From NCBI RefSeq assembly GCF_014284365.1, contig NZ_JACOGG010000015.1, positions 1 through 64,000 on the forward strand: a stretch of DNA of 64,000 nucleotides, written 5' to 3'. Below the pieces are notes generated by a model. It saw only the letters and a list, made by a program, of their open reading frames with translations, was not told the DNA's origin and searched no databases. This DNA is from Cognatundibacterium rugosum. GTDB taxonomy: Bacteria; Pseudomonadota; Gammaproteobacteria; Burkholderiales; Burkholderiaceae_D. The translations under genes and the position numbers were made by a program. Shown piece after piece: positions 35,656 to 45,475 of this stretch (positions are counted from its first letter, which is position 1; each line of letters starts with the position of its first letter).

Positions 35656-36101
35656 GGTTTCTCCTGAAAATTTTCAATGGTTTAATTCGTCAACTTATTC
35701 TTAGGGCTTACCCGCTACCATCAACGCATTCTGCATACCGGTCTGATCGGGCCTGATCTGGCCACTGCAATTCAGACTACCCCTGTCGGGTACACAATAC
35801 GCAAACACGGATCAAACAGCAGGTAAAAAAAAACCGCCATCACTGGCGGTTTTTTAGAATTCTGGTTGGGCTCTTTTTCTTCGTGTGCTTACCTTCTTCC
35901 TACCGCCTGAGGCTGGGAATAGCTAAAGTAAAAAAAGAAAAAGAAGTAGACGCGTTTCATACAAAATTAATGTGCGTGTTGACCCGTTAATTATCTGCAT
36001 TTATGCGGGCGACATCGCAATCTGCCACTTGCCAGCATAAATCCGAGAACTGATATTGCATCATATTTCAGCAAATGGCAAGCGTAAAACCCGCAGTTTT
36101 T
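35656..36101. other. Intergenic region between the cellulose locus and aroG
   Basis: About 446 bp. It holds the terminator at 35825-35856 and the aroG promoter region; the rest is AT-rich with no recognisable gene or riboswitch. Confidence 0.6.
35825..35856 (-). terminator. Rho-independent terminator downstream of the cellulose operon
   Basis: ACCGCCA (35833-35839) and TGGCGGT (35844-35850) form a 7-bp stem with a 4-nt loop. On the minus strand the stem is followed by nine T residues, so it would end the bcs transcript about 250 nt after the last gene and shield aroG. The T run on the plus side makes it potentially bidirectional. Confidence 0.88.
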
Positions 36102-36512
36102 TCATTTTTTCCATAAGGCCGGTGGCTCAGGCGGGATATCTGTATCGGGATACACATTCATGATCGGTGGTGGCGCTTCCTTGAGCTTGATTTGCGGCGC
36201 ATGACGCGTCACCCAGGCACGCATCTCGTTCAGATTGGTCGCAATGTCGGCACGCGCTGGCGCCAGCCTGACTGCACGCTCCAGCAAGCCTAGCGCTTTT
36301 TCATAATCGCCTTGCGCCGACAAGGCGACGGCCTGATTATTGAGCGCCGACGCATCAAACGGATTCACCTTGGCCGCTTCAGCAAACTTTTTACTGGCGG
36401 CCGCGGCGTCCCCCTGAGACAACAACTGGCGTCCTTCGGTCTGTAAATCAGCCGCAAACAACACCGGGCTCAGGCTCAGCAACAGGCTGAGTAAGACACT
36501 ACGAACTAACAT
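36102..36512 (-). CDS. Small periplasmic TPR protein at the end of the cellulose operon
   Basis: A 136-aa exported protein: signal peptide to about residue 21 (VLFAA), then about two and a half tetratricopeptide repeats (LLSQGDAAAASKKFAEAAKV, ALNNQAVALSAQGDYEKALG) and a Pro-rich tail. Its start codon lies one base after the bcsC stop, so it is translationally coupled to bcsC. It may assist BcsC or bind polymer in the periplasm. I do not recognise a named Bcs family for it. Confidence 0.82.
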   Translation of the reverse strand: MLVRSVLLSLLLSLSPVLFAADLQTEGRQLLSQGDAAAASKKFAEAAKVNPFDASALNNQAVALSAQGDYEKALGLLERAVRLAPARADIATNLNEMRAWVTRHAPQIKLKEAPPPIMNVYPDTDIPPEPPALWKK

Positions 36513-36513
36513 T

Positions 36514-39500
36514 TCAGTTCCCCTGATAATAAGTTTTCGGGACTACGGGTGGAAAAGTAACCTGTGTCTTTCTGGGCTCAAACGTGTAACGCAAATAAAC
36601 GATGCCAGCAGCATCAGTGAAATCCCCCGAATTATCCACCGAGAAGCGCCCCCCCACAGAAAAACGTGGTGTCAGCAGATATTCCAGACCGCCCGCCAGT
36701 TTGTACTGCAAACCGGTATGGCTTTGACCTGCGTAGCTGGTGGTGATATTCAGTAAAGGATTGGCAGCCGCAAACAACTCCAGCCCAGCCTGATCGGCCG
36801 CAATCAACGGATAAACCTGGCTACTGTCCTCACGGAAGTGCTGGATACCGATAGCTGCACCAAGCTGATAAGCCAGGCGACCATTACGCCCGCTCCACTC
36901 CACTGGCAGATTCACGGCGAGGTAAGATTGCGGGCTGAAATAACCGCCATGACCATAGGTGAAATAACGCAAATTCTTTTTATAGAACATGGTATTCATA
37001 GCGACACCGGCAGTCACCACATTCTCCTTGGTTTTATACACACGCCAGTAAGCACCGCCACCGAAATCGAAGCCAGTGTTCTTCACCACCTGAGTGCCTT
37101 GCAAGCTATATGCGCCCAAACCACCATAGAGCCCGCCGTCTTCCATGTCATACGACAGGTCCAGGCGAGCACCATTTTTCGTTACACCACCCCAGCTCAG
37201 ACCAAACAGGCTGTCTTTGGCACCGGCATACGACAAATAACTATCGGTCACCGAGCGGCGCGACAACTCCAGACTCAGGTTCAGGCCGTCAACAGCGGTA
37301 CTCCATTTGACACCGCCGACCACATTCCGGATCGGGAAGTTGATTGGGCTGGAGCCCAGATCCAGTTTTAATCCGGCCTCTGCCAGCTCATAACTGAGAT
37401 TCAATGCCACGCCTTTAGCCACTTGTTCTATTTTGCTGGCACTGGACAAACCCTGTTCCCGCGCGACTGCAGTAAACGCAGTATTTGAGAACTTAGCACG
37501 CTCATTCAGGATCGCATTCTTAGCAAACTGCCCTGCGACATTGGTGTCATTCAGCTGCAGCGTGCCGGCATCAATCACGACCGGAATAATTTTCAATCCA
37601 AACTGGCCGTAACCCAAAGTGGACAATTTTGCCTCTATCGGCATTTCCACATCTTTTAATTGCGACAAGCCACTCTGACCACTACGCGCACGCGCAGACA
37701 AGCCCAAAGTGACTTCAGAACGGTTTAAATCATTCAACGATTCAATTTCACGTATCAATGCCGCTTCTTCCGGGCTCACATCCTGCATGTCTTTTGTCGC
37801 TTTACGCTTGGCATTCGCTGTTTGCGACTGACTGACCGTGTTCTGTCCCTGCACGTTCGCGGCATATGTGGTGGAAGGTGATGATGCATAATAGGTCTTA
37901 ACGGGTGCGACCGCATTCGTCTGGGATGTTACGACACTCCCCGCACTGCTAACGACGGGAGTGAGCGCAGCGGGCTGAGCAGAGACACGCGCCAGTGCCG
38001 GTGTTGGCGCTGCGGTGGCTGCATTCAGCGGACTGGCCGGAGCAATGGTCGCATTGGAGATTGGGGCGGTGCTAATCGGCGCGGATGGCGCCTGAGGCTT
38101 GCTGATGCTGCCAGCAGCGCCGGGATTCAGCCCGGGTAAGACGTGCTGAGGTCCCAGTTGCGGCACTTCGCGCAATACCGGTCCTGGTACTGGCTTCGCT
38201 ACCGGTGTCTGGGTCTGGGACTGCCCCTCTTTAACGGCAAAAGGATTGACTTTGAAATCGTTTACAGCGTTGGCGGGCGCGGCTGTTTCTACCAGTCGTA
38301 AGCCATCAGCCCCTTTGCCGGCCAAAGGACGCTGCGCCTGCTCCAGCGCCAGCGCTTTTTTGAAATAGCCGAGTGCCTTACCGTTTTGTCCTTTCGCTCT
38401 TGCGACATTACCTGCCAGAGCAATGTAACGCGGATTATCCGGCTGTAAATGCATCAGACGGTCCAGATGTTGTTCAGCGCCGTTAAAGTCTTTAATGTTG
38501 ATAGCGGCGAACACCAGTCCCTGCAATACCTCTGGATTATCTGGTTCCGTGTCGAGGACCTTGGTGTACAAGTCTTTGGCCTGATCCATATCGCCGGCCG
38601 ATGAATAGATACGTGCCAGTGTCAGCAACAGCACATTGTCATCCGGCGTTTCTATCAGCATGGGCTGGATATAGGTATATGCACTGGCAAAATCACCTGC
38701 CTCGCGCGCGCGTTCGGAATAGCGCATGGCAAGTGCTTTTTGCAACTGACGGAAGGACAGGATTTCGTCCTCGCTCAGTTTAGGCATGGCGGCGACTTTA
38801 CGCATGACGGCTTCCAGCTCCGCTTCCTGATTGGACTGCATCAGGGTGCTGGCATACTGTAGTAATAAACCTGCCGTCGGTTGTTTCGTGTTTTGCACCA
38901 GCTGCCGTATCATGGAAAAACCACGTTCGCGGTCACCCAGCTTGATATACAGTGAAGCGACCGTGCCGACAAATTCGGGATCGTTAGCGGCCGTACTGTC
39001 GACAGCAGCCAGAATTTCCTTCACCTCAGTCGTTCTGCCTTTTTTATTCAGGATATCGATACGATCCAGCTGTACCTTCAGCCACAGCCGCTTCTGCAAG
39101 GTGAACATTTCTGTCTTGCGTGAATTGGCTGGCACACGCTCCAGCGTCATCATGCCTTCCCACCACAGTCCCTGCATTTCACTCAGCAAGGCACTCACGT
39201 ACAGGGCTTCCGGATCAGGCTTTTCTACATTAGTTAGCGCATCCAGCAACGCACGTGCCTGTCCGGGCATATTGCGTTTCTGATACAGCTTAGCCAGGCT
39301 CATGCGCAGCCAGGCATCTTCGGGCTTGATCAGGATCGCGTCTTCCAGTGCACTTTGCGCTGTCGCAAAATCACCTGCAGCCTCTGCTTTCTTCGCTTTT
39401 TCTGACAACTCTTCGGCTTTAGAATTCGCCAAAATCGCGAGCTGACGCGGCAGCATATACGGACTCAGTGCCTCCATGTCCTTCACGCGTTTTTGCAAAG

Positions 39501-40827
39501 AATAGAGACCAACCAGACCATCGAGCGCGCGCATATTGGTCTTATCTTCGTTAAAGACCCGCTTGAAATTCTCTTCCGCGCCTGCCATGTCGTTTTCAGC
39601 CTGCAAGGCATCTGCCAGCTGCAAAATACCGGATGGCTCTTTGTTGTCGAGCGCGATTGCCTGCCGTAACAGGGCTATCCCTTTTTTACTGTCGCCATCT
39701 TCGAAAGCGTTACGCGCTTCCTCTATGCTGGCCCAATAATGCGCGCCATCATAGGCTTTTTTCCAGTTTAATTTTCCTTTAGCTGAAGACAACTGCATTG
39801 CTTTTAGCAGATATTTTCTGGACTCAATAAACTCTTCCTGACGCATCTTGACCAGCCCCATGCCGCCGTAGCCAACCGGGTCTTTGGGATGCGACTTCAG
39901 GATAGTCTGGAATTCTTTTTCTGCGGTCGCTACATCATTGTCGTCCAGTGCTTTGAAGCCTATGGTCTGCCCCTTGATGACGGGGTTTTCTATTCTTGGC
40001 TTAGCCGGACGCCGCTCTTCACGCACTTCTGCTTTGGCCTGACGGCCCATGTTATCGAGCTTATCCTGTATGGTTTTATCGTCAGGATATTTGTCGAGAT
40101 AATGGCGGAAGTAACGCGCATTGCTGGTCTTTAAGCCCATCCAGCTTAACGCCTGGCGCCAGGATTCTCGTGCTGGTTTTGCGACCTCAGGTTTTGCAGT
40201 CAGTTGTTCCAGCTGTGTCATGCCCTCAGTTCGGGTCGCCTCACGGTAGGTCAGTACCTGCGCATAAGCCAGTGCATAGCGGGTATTTCCAGGCTGTTCT
40301 TTCGCCAGTTTTTCTAATCCGCGCTTAGCTTCAGCATAGCCTTTTAAGGTTCCCGCCAAGGTTTGGTAGTACTCAGAAGCCGCATCACCCTTGAGCTTCG
40401 AAGGGTCGCCCAACAAGCGGTAACTCTCGACCGCAGCCTCTGCATCACCCTGCTTAGCCAGGCGGCGTGCATCGTCGATTTGGGTGCGCGCACCGGATGC
40501 ACCCATTTTTATCGCTTCCTCCAGCGTACGTATCTGCGCTGCACTCCCATTGACTTCTCGTAGTTTGCTTAAATGCTGCTTAGCCTGATCCGCATTTCCA
40601 TGCCTGGCTTCATAGGCACCAACTGCGACTAAAGCGTGAGGACTGGCGGGATCAATTTTGAGCAACTTGCGCCAGGCATCCATCGCATTATCTTCTTTGC
40701 CGCGCTGTTCCCAGAACTGAGCTGTCTCTATCAGTTTTTCATGCAAAGGAGAATTGGCAAAAGCGGAGCTGTAGCAGCCCTGGATCGCAAACAGCGCGAG
40801 TACCACCGCTTTTTTATTCAAAACCAT
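36514..40827 (-). CDS. bcsC: Cellulose synthase outer-membrane export protein BcsC
   Basis: A 1,437-aa protein: signal peptide (1-24), a long array of tetratricopeptide repeats to about residue 830, an Ala/Pro/Thr/Gln-rich linker (about 840-1060), and a C-terminal BcsC beta-barrel (from about 1090; sequences like LDLSYDMEDGGLYGGLGAYSL). It carries cellulose through the periplasm and outer membrane. It is longer than the ~1,150-aa enterobacterial protein, mainly through the linker and extra repeats. It lies 109 bp after the fused bcsAB, where many operons carry bcsZ. Confidence 0.93.
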   Translation of the reverse strand: MVLNKKAVVLALFAIQGCYSSAFANSPLHEKLIETAQFWEQRGKEDNAMDAWRKLLKIDPASPHALVAVGAYEARHGNADQAKQHLSKLREVNGSAAQIRTLEEAIKMGASGARTQIDDARRLAKQGDAEAAVESYRLLGDPSKLKGDAASEYYQTLAGTLKGYAEAKRGLEKLAKEQPGNTRYALAYAQVLTYREATRTEGMTQLEQLTAKPEVAKPARESWRQALSWMGLKTSNARYFRHYLDKYPDDKTIQDKLDNMGRQAKAEVREERRPAKPRIENPVIKGQTIGFKALDDNDVATAEKEFQTILKSHPKDPVGYGGMGLVKMRQEEFIESRKYLLKAMQLSSAKGKLNWKKAYDGAHYWASIEEARNAFEDGDSKKGIALLRQAIALDNKEPSGILQLADALQAENDMAGAEENFKRVFNEDKTNMRALDGLVGLYSLQKRVKDMEALSPYMLPRQLAILANSKAEELSEKAKKAEAAGDFATAQSALEDAILIKPEDAWLRMSLAKLYQKRNMPGQARALLDALTNVEKPDPEALYVSALLSEMQGLWWEGMMTLERVPANSRKTEMFTLQKRLWLKVQLDRIDILNKKGRTTEVKEILAAVDSTAANDPEFVGTVASLYIKLGDRERGFSMIRQLVQNTKQPTAGLLLQYASTLMQSNQEAELEAVMRKVAAMPKLSEDEILSFRQLQKALAMRYSERAREAGDFASAYTYIQPMLIETPDDNVLLLTLARIYSSAGDMDQAKDLYTKVLDTEPDNPEVLQGLVFAAINIKDFNGAEQHLDRLMHLQPDNPRYIALAGNVARAKGQNGKALGYFKKALALEQAQRPLAGKGADGLRLVETAAPANAVNDFKVNPFAVKEGQSQTQTPVAKPVPGPVLREVPQLGPQHVLPGLNPGAAGSISKPQAPSAPISTAPISNATIAPASPLNAATAAPTPALARVSAQPAALTPVVSSAGSVVTSQTNAVAPVKTYYASSPSTTYAANVQGQNTVSQSQTANAKRKATKDMQDVSPEEAALIREIESLNDLNRSEVTLGLSARARSGQSGLSQLKDVEMPIEAKLSTLGYGQFGLKIIPVVIDAGTLQLNDTNVAGQFAKNAILNERAKFSNTAFTAVAREQGLSSASKIEQVAKGVALNLSYELAEAGLKLDLGSSPINFPIRNVVGGVKWSTAVDGLNLSLELSRRSVTDSYLSYAGAKDSLFGLSWGGVTKNGARLDLSYDMEDGGLYGGLGAYSLQGTQVVKNTGFDFGGGAYWRVYKTKENVVTAGVAMNTMFYKKNLRYFTYGHGGYFSPQSYLAVNLPVEWSGRNGRLAYQLGAAIGIQHFREDSSQVYPLIAADQAGLELFAAANPLLNITTSYAGQSHTGLQYKLAGGLEYLLTPRFSVGGRFSVDNSGDFTDAAGIVYLRYTFEPRKTQVTFPPVVPKTYYQGN

Positions 40828-40936
40828 GCCATTCCCCTATTCCTAATCCGTTGATCATTCTTGCCTGATATGGCATTGAGGCCATACTACGCTGTCGCAC
40901 AGTATGGCCTGCGTCGTTTTTACTGTCTTGCCTTAA

Positions 40937-43900
40937 TTATTCGTCACTGCCGTCAACATCACGCAAACGTGTCGCTGCTTTACGCTTCAAAAAGCGGAAC
41001 AACAAGGTCGCCGCGATCAAAGACGCCAGCATCAGGAACAGTATCAACAATACCGGCTGGCCGGACAGGGTCCATTTTATCCAGGTCCAGAGCGGCAGGT
41101 TACCCGCATAATACGTGTCACCGATCAGGAAACTCGCTACACGTTCTCCCTTCAATAACACCAGGTCACCCTGATATTTACTGCGTATATCAGATTTATT
41201 TAATCCCTCGGTCAAATCCAGCAAACTTGGTCCGTCACCGGCAGTCAGGACGATCACATTCCTGCCGCCGGATAAAGGTGACTGAAACTGCATCAGGGCT
41301 CCGAAGTTATTTCCGGTTGCTGCCAGCATTTCGCCAGAGCGGCGCTCGATATCATCCAGATCCTTACCGGTCCAGCGTGCCAATACGCGTAAAAATCCGG
41401 TCGGTAATTGCAGACGGTTACCTGTTTCGTCCATGGCAAATGGCATGTATTTCGCCCACTGCTTCAACAAAGGCTGGTTACCCGCAGTTGCAATCACCAG
41501 TAATTCTTTATTGCTGTGTTTATCGACATCCGCTCCGCGTATCAGTGTCGCGTTAGTGACCGGATACCCGGTAGACTCACCCATACGGCCCATCAGATTT
41601 AAAAACACTTCCATCTCTGGAATGGTGGATCGATCCGGCATAATGATTGCGGTTTCAGACAAGTCCGCAAATCGTGTATAAGGGAAGCCGGCGTTGGCGA
41701 GATAGGCAAGATTTGGGAATGTCGCATAATGCGGCATGTGCGAAAAATCTATGGTCGAATCCGGATCAATGGCGGAACGCACATTGTCCAGATACACATC
41801 CTTACATGCCCCCTGCTTTGGATAATCATAGAAGAAGTGGAATTTCAACTGATTTTCAGCACCGATACGAAAAATAGGTAACTGTACTTCCTCTTGCGCA
41901 AAACGATGCCCGTCTTTAAAGAACAGCATTACGGATTCTTTGATCTTACCTTTCTCAATTTCCGCACCGGACAAAGACAACGCCCGAACAAAATTTTCAT
42001 TAATTCCGATATTGAGTGTGGATTTATCTACAGTCGGACGCGGTGTAAAGCGGTAGCGTAAATCAATTGGCACCCCCTCTTTTTGCCATGTGAACAAATC
42101 GGGAGCAACCCGCATATTCACACGTATCAAATCCGGCGTTAATCCACTGACTTGCAGGCTCTCGTTCGGCACCAATTCTCCGAATTTCACAGGTCTATGG
42201 GTAGGCAGCCATTTCGGCGCATCATAGGCCAGGCGTGGATTGGGCTCTTTCAGATTTTTAATCACAGCAGATGGGCCGGACATCGCAATCTGCCCCAGCG
42301 TCAACGCCTGCACCGCCGTTTTCAATTCAGCTGAGTCACGTCCCATGACCAGCAATAGTTTCGCTTTTGGACTAACCGGATTCGGCACCACCATCAGTGT
42401 AGGGCCGTTGATTGCGGGCAGTTGCAGCCCGGCAGGAGCTTCTTTGGCTGTCGCAAATACGATGGCATTCCCTTTGGGCAGGCCATTTGCAGCAATCGGA
42501 AAACGTGAGCCACGGTAAGAAGCAAGGTGCCCAAACCAGGAGGCAACAGTCCCTGCATTTTTCAGCACATCGAGTGACGGGGATGCTGGTAACACAAAGG
42601 GCAGTTCCAGCAATTTAGAATCACGTCTGTCGAAAAAAGGAGCAGGCAACAAAGCCAGGTCATTAGCCAGTTCTATCGAACTCACCGTCAGTTCGAGATA
42701 AGTGGTGTTACTGAGGCGCGCCCATAAACTGGAATGAAACGGATCCTCACAATCGCGTGTGTAGTGACCAATCAGTCTAAAACTCAACTGGTTAAAATCA
42801 GCAAAATAACGCGGATCGATATTATCCTCGCGCACGATGCCCTTACTGGTCTCTTTCGGCAATGGAACCACGCTGACCAGTTCATTATTGACCAATACCT
42901 TAATGTGGGACAGATCGGGCAATAGTGCCGGTGAGTAGGCGATCCCATAGCGGACTTTGGCAGAAGTGATAACCTCGTCACTACGTACAGTAAATGGGAA
43001 AGAACGCTCACCCTCCACGCCACGCAATTCAACGCCGCTGTCTTGCCCCATTTGCTTGAGGCTGATGTTGTACACCTTTTGTCCGGATGCGGCCTGCGGT
43101 GTGGTTGGTTCGGTCGCTGGTTTTTCTATTTCTTCAGTTGCTGCTTCAGCCATTTTGGATTTCTTGGATTTGGCAGCAGCATCCTCAGCCACGGAGAAAG
43201 ACAAGCCTAAAGCGATCGCAATGGCCAGCGTTGATTTTGCGGTACGTTTCCAAGGCATTTTCATTTTCGATCTCTTCTCATTATTCGTTGCATTAATAGT
43301 TGATGTGTCCATATCGCTTGTATCTTTGCTCAAATATTGCCTGATGCTGGCACCAAATCGTATAAACCCGCTGACACTATGCATGGCGATCTCTTTTAAT
43401 CCATTCAGAGGGTGATCCATATCGCGTTCGTTAGACCAATTTAGCCAGACATCAGCACGGCCTATCGTGCAACTGATCAATTCCATCTGCTGCTTCATGT
43501 CCAGTTCGAGGAACTGTACGCTGAGCAAACCTTTTTTTGAAAAAATGACTTTCGCCGGAAATACCGCTTCGCCATTCGTCCCATACAGAGAGACCATTAA
43601 ACTGGCTTCTTTCTCCATTAAAAAACCGTCGGGTACGCGAAAGGACATTCCCCCCATGGAAAAATCTTCTGTCTGACAAACCAGCGAGTGCCCTGTTGGC
43701 AAACGCAAGCCAGCATTGAGTACGGCACGAACACGATGGGTACGGCGTACTTGCTTGGTTTCAGTCGCCACAGCCAGAGTCGCCCCCAGAATCACCAGGT
43801 TATAAATCGTCCACAACATATTCAGGATCACCGTGTCCAGCTCGTAGGTATTCCACCATAATGCACGCCCAATACCGATCAAAAAGCCCAATACGTTCAG

Positions 43901-45475
43901 GCCCAGCATGACCAGATAGGGTTTAGAGATAACCCAGTCAAAATGTTCTTTTTCAACCAAACCACCCTTGGCCGTTACGTTGAATTTACCAAGTTTGGGA
44001 TTGATCAGCGCGACCAGCGTAGGTCGAAAAATATACCAGGCCAGCGTGGCTTCATACACTTCCGCCCAGAATGAATGCCGGTGCGCCCCCTGTATTCGTG
44101 AGTTAGTCAGATTCGCATGCAACAAATGGGGCAGTGAATAAGCCGCAATCGTCAGCGCTGATGCTTTGATGATGTGGACTTCGAAAAACAGATAAGAGAT
44201 AGGCGCCAGCAAAAACACCATGCGTGGCAACCCGTAGAAGAAGTGCAGCATCGCATTGCTGTAACAAAGTCGCTGCCCGAAGGACAAACCTTTGCCAAGT
44301 AAGGGATTATCGACCCGGAAAATCTGTGCCATGCCACGCGCCCAGCGGATACGCTGACCTACGTGCGCAGACAAACTTTCAGTTGCCAGGCCTGCTGCCT
44401 GAGGTAAAGCCAGATAGGCTGTGTTGTAACCGAGACGCTGCATTTTCAACGCGGTATGCGCATCCTCAGTCACGGTTTCAACAGCAATCCCGCCCACCTC
44501 TTCCAGGCAGGTGCGTCGCAAAATCGCACAGGATCCACAGAAAAAAGTGGCATTCCAAAGATCATTCCCATCCTGAATCAGGCCATAAAATAACTCACCC
44601 TCATTGGGAACATTACGGAAAGTTTGCAGATTACGTTCGAATGGATCGGGTGATAAAAAATGGTGGGGGGTCTGAACCATAGCCAGCTTAGGATCGACCA
44701 GAAACCAGCCCATGGTGTACTGCAAAAATGATCGCGTTGGCATGTGATCACAATCAAAAATGGCGACGAACTCACCATTTGTGCGCTTGAGCGCCGCATT
44801 AATATTGCCCGCCTTAGCGTGATTATTGTCTGCACGAGTAAAGCACTGTACGCCTATCGATGCAGCAAACTCCGCAAATTCCGGACGACGACCGTCATCC
44901 AGAATAATAATGTTGAGTTTATCCTTGGGCCAGTCTATTCCCATCGCAGCCATTACCGTCGGCTTGACCACGCTAAGGTCTTCGTTATAGCTGGGGATAA
45001 ACAAATCAACAGTAGGCCAGCTGGAAGTATCTGCAGGAAGTATCACAGGCTTACGCTTCAATGGCCAGGCCGTTTGCAGATAGCCCAGCAACAGGACCAG
45101 CCAGGCATAAACCTCCGCCATGATCAGTACCAATGCAAAAAACAAATCGATCAGGTTTTCAGTGTCGATGGTATAGGCAATCCGCCAGTAGATATAGCGA
45201 CTGGTTGCACTTACCGAAAACATCACCATGATCAGCAAAATCAGGGTACCAGTGTAACGGCGCAAATACATCGCTGCCAGAAAAACAACCGTAGAAAACA
45301 GCGTCTGCAAAGGCAGATCCATGGGCACACTGATTGCGGTCCAATAAAGCAAAGCAGCAAATATCAGCGCTACTATGCGCGGCCCTTTCGCCTCCCATCC
45401 CTGCCAGTTCACCATAGAACGGCCAAACTCGTTGAGCCGGCCGTACATGTAACGGGAATTCAATATTGAACGCAT
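40937..45475 (-). CDS. bcsAB: Fused cellulose synthase BcsA-BcsB
   Basis: One open frame of 1,512 aa from the ATG at 45475, which overlaps the bcsQ stop in TAATG. Residues 1-737 are BcsA: membrane segments, GT2 motifs DDG (about 193-195), DCD (241-243), TED (336-338) and QRIRW (374-378), then a PilZ c-di-GMP domain with RRTHR (577-581) and DFSMGG (604-609). Residue 738 starts MKMPWKRTAKSTLAIAIALG, a complete signal-peptide-like sequence, followed by a full BcsB (about 775 aa) ending in a membrane anchor (LLILFLMLASLIAATLLF). Fused BcsAB is known in Komagataeibacter. The junction is only a short polar linker, and the alternative frame there contains TAATGA, so an indel-created fusion is possible. 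Confidence 0.92.
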   Translation of the reverse strand: MRSILNSRYMYGRLNEFGRSMVNWQGWEAKGPRIVALIFAALLYWTAISVPMDLPLQTLFSTVVFLAAMYLRRYTGTLILLIMVMFSVSATSRYIYWRIAYTIDTENLIDLFFALVLIMAEVYAWLVLLLGYLQTAWPLKRKPVILPADTSSWPTVDLFIPSYNEDLSVVKPTVMAAMGIDWPKDKLNIIILDDGRRPEFAEFAASIGVQCFTRADNNHAKAGNINAALKRTNGEFVAIFDCDHMPTRSFLQYTMGWFLVDPKLAMVQTPHHFLSPDPFERNLQTFRNVPNEGELFYGLIQDGNDLWNATFFCGSCAILRRTCLEEVGGIAVETVTEDAHTALKMQRLGYNTAYLALPQAAGLATESLSAHVGQRIRWARGMAQIFRVDNPLLGKGLSFGQRLCYSNAMLHFFYGLPRMVFLLAPISYLFFEVHIIKASALTIAAYSLPHLLHANLTNSRIQGAHRHSFWAEVYEATLAWYIFRPTLVALINPKLGKFNVTAKGGLVEKEHFDWVISKPYLVMLGLNVLGFLIGIGRALWWNTYELDTVILNMLWTIYNLVILGATLAVATETKQVRRTHRVRAVLNAGLRLPTGHSLVCQTEDFSMGGMSFRVPDGFLMEKEASLMVSLYGTNGEAVFPAKVIFSKKGLLSVQFLELDMKQQMELISCTIGRADVWLNWSNERDMDHPLNGLKEIAMHSVSGFIRFGASIRQYLSKDTSDMDTSTINATNNEKRSKMKMPWKRTAKSTLAIAIALGLSFSVAEDAAAKSKKSKMAEAATEEIEKPATEPTTPQAASGQKVYNISLKQMGQDSGVELRGVEGERSFPFTVRSDEVITSAKVRYGIAYSPALLPDLSHIKVLVNNELVSVVPLPKETSKGIVREDNIDPRYFADFNQLSFRLIGHYTRDCEDPFHSSLWARLSNTTYLELTVSSIELANDLALLPAPFFDRRDSKLLELPFVLPASPSLDVLKNAGTVASWFGHLASYRGSRFPIAANGLPKGNAIVFATAKEAPAGLQLPAINGPTLMVVPNPVSPKAKLLLVMGRDSAELKTAVQALTLGQIAMSGPSAVIKNLKEPNPRLAYDAPKWLPTHRPVKFGELVPNESLQVSGLTPDLIRVNMRVAPDLFTWQKEGVPIDLRYRFTPRPTVDKSTLNIGINENFVRALSLSGAEIEKGKIKESVMLFFKDGHRFAQEEVQLPIFRIGAENQLKFHFFYDYPKQGACKDVYLDNVRSAIDPDSTIDFSHMPHYATFPNLAYLANAGFPYTRFADLSETAIIMPDRSTIPEMEVFLNLMGRMGESTGYPVTNATLIRGADVDKHSNKELLVIATAGNQPLLKQWAKYMPFAMDETGNRLQLPTGFLRVLARWTGKDLDDIERRSGEMLAATGNNFGALMQFQSPLSGGRNVIVLTAGDGPSLLDLTEGLNKSDIRSKYQGDLVLLKGERVASFLIGDTYYAGNLPLWTWIKWTLSGQPVLLILFLMLASLIAATLLFRFLKRKAATRLRDVDGSDE

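Noticed and set aside
35980-36080. Possible c-di-GMP or other riboswitch between the cellulose operon and aroG
   Set aside because: No conserved riboswitch core (such as the GEMM sequence) could be matched and the region is at the 3' side of the operon.
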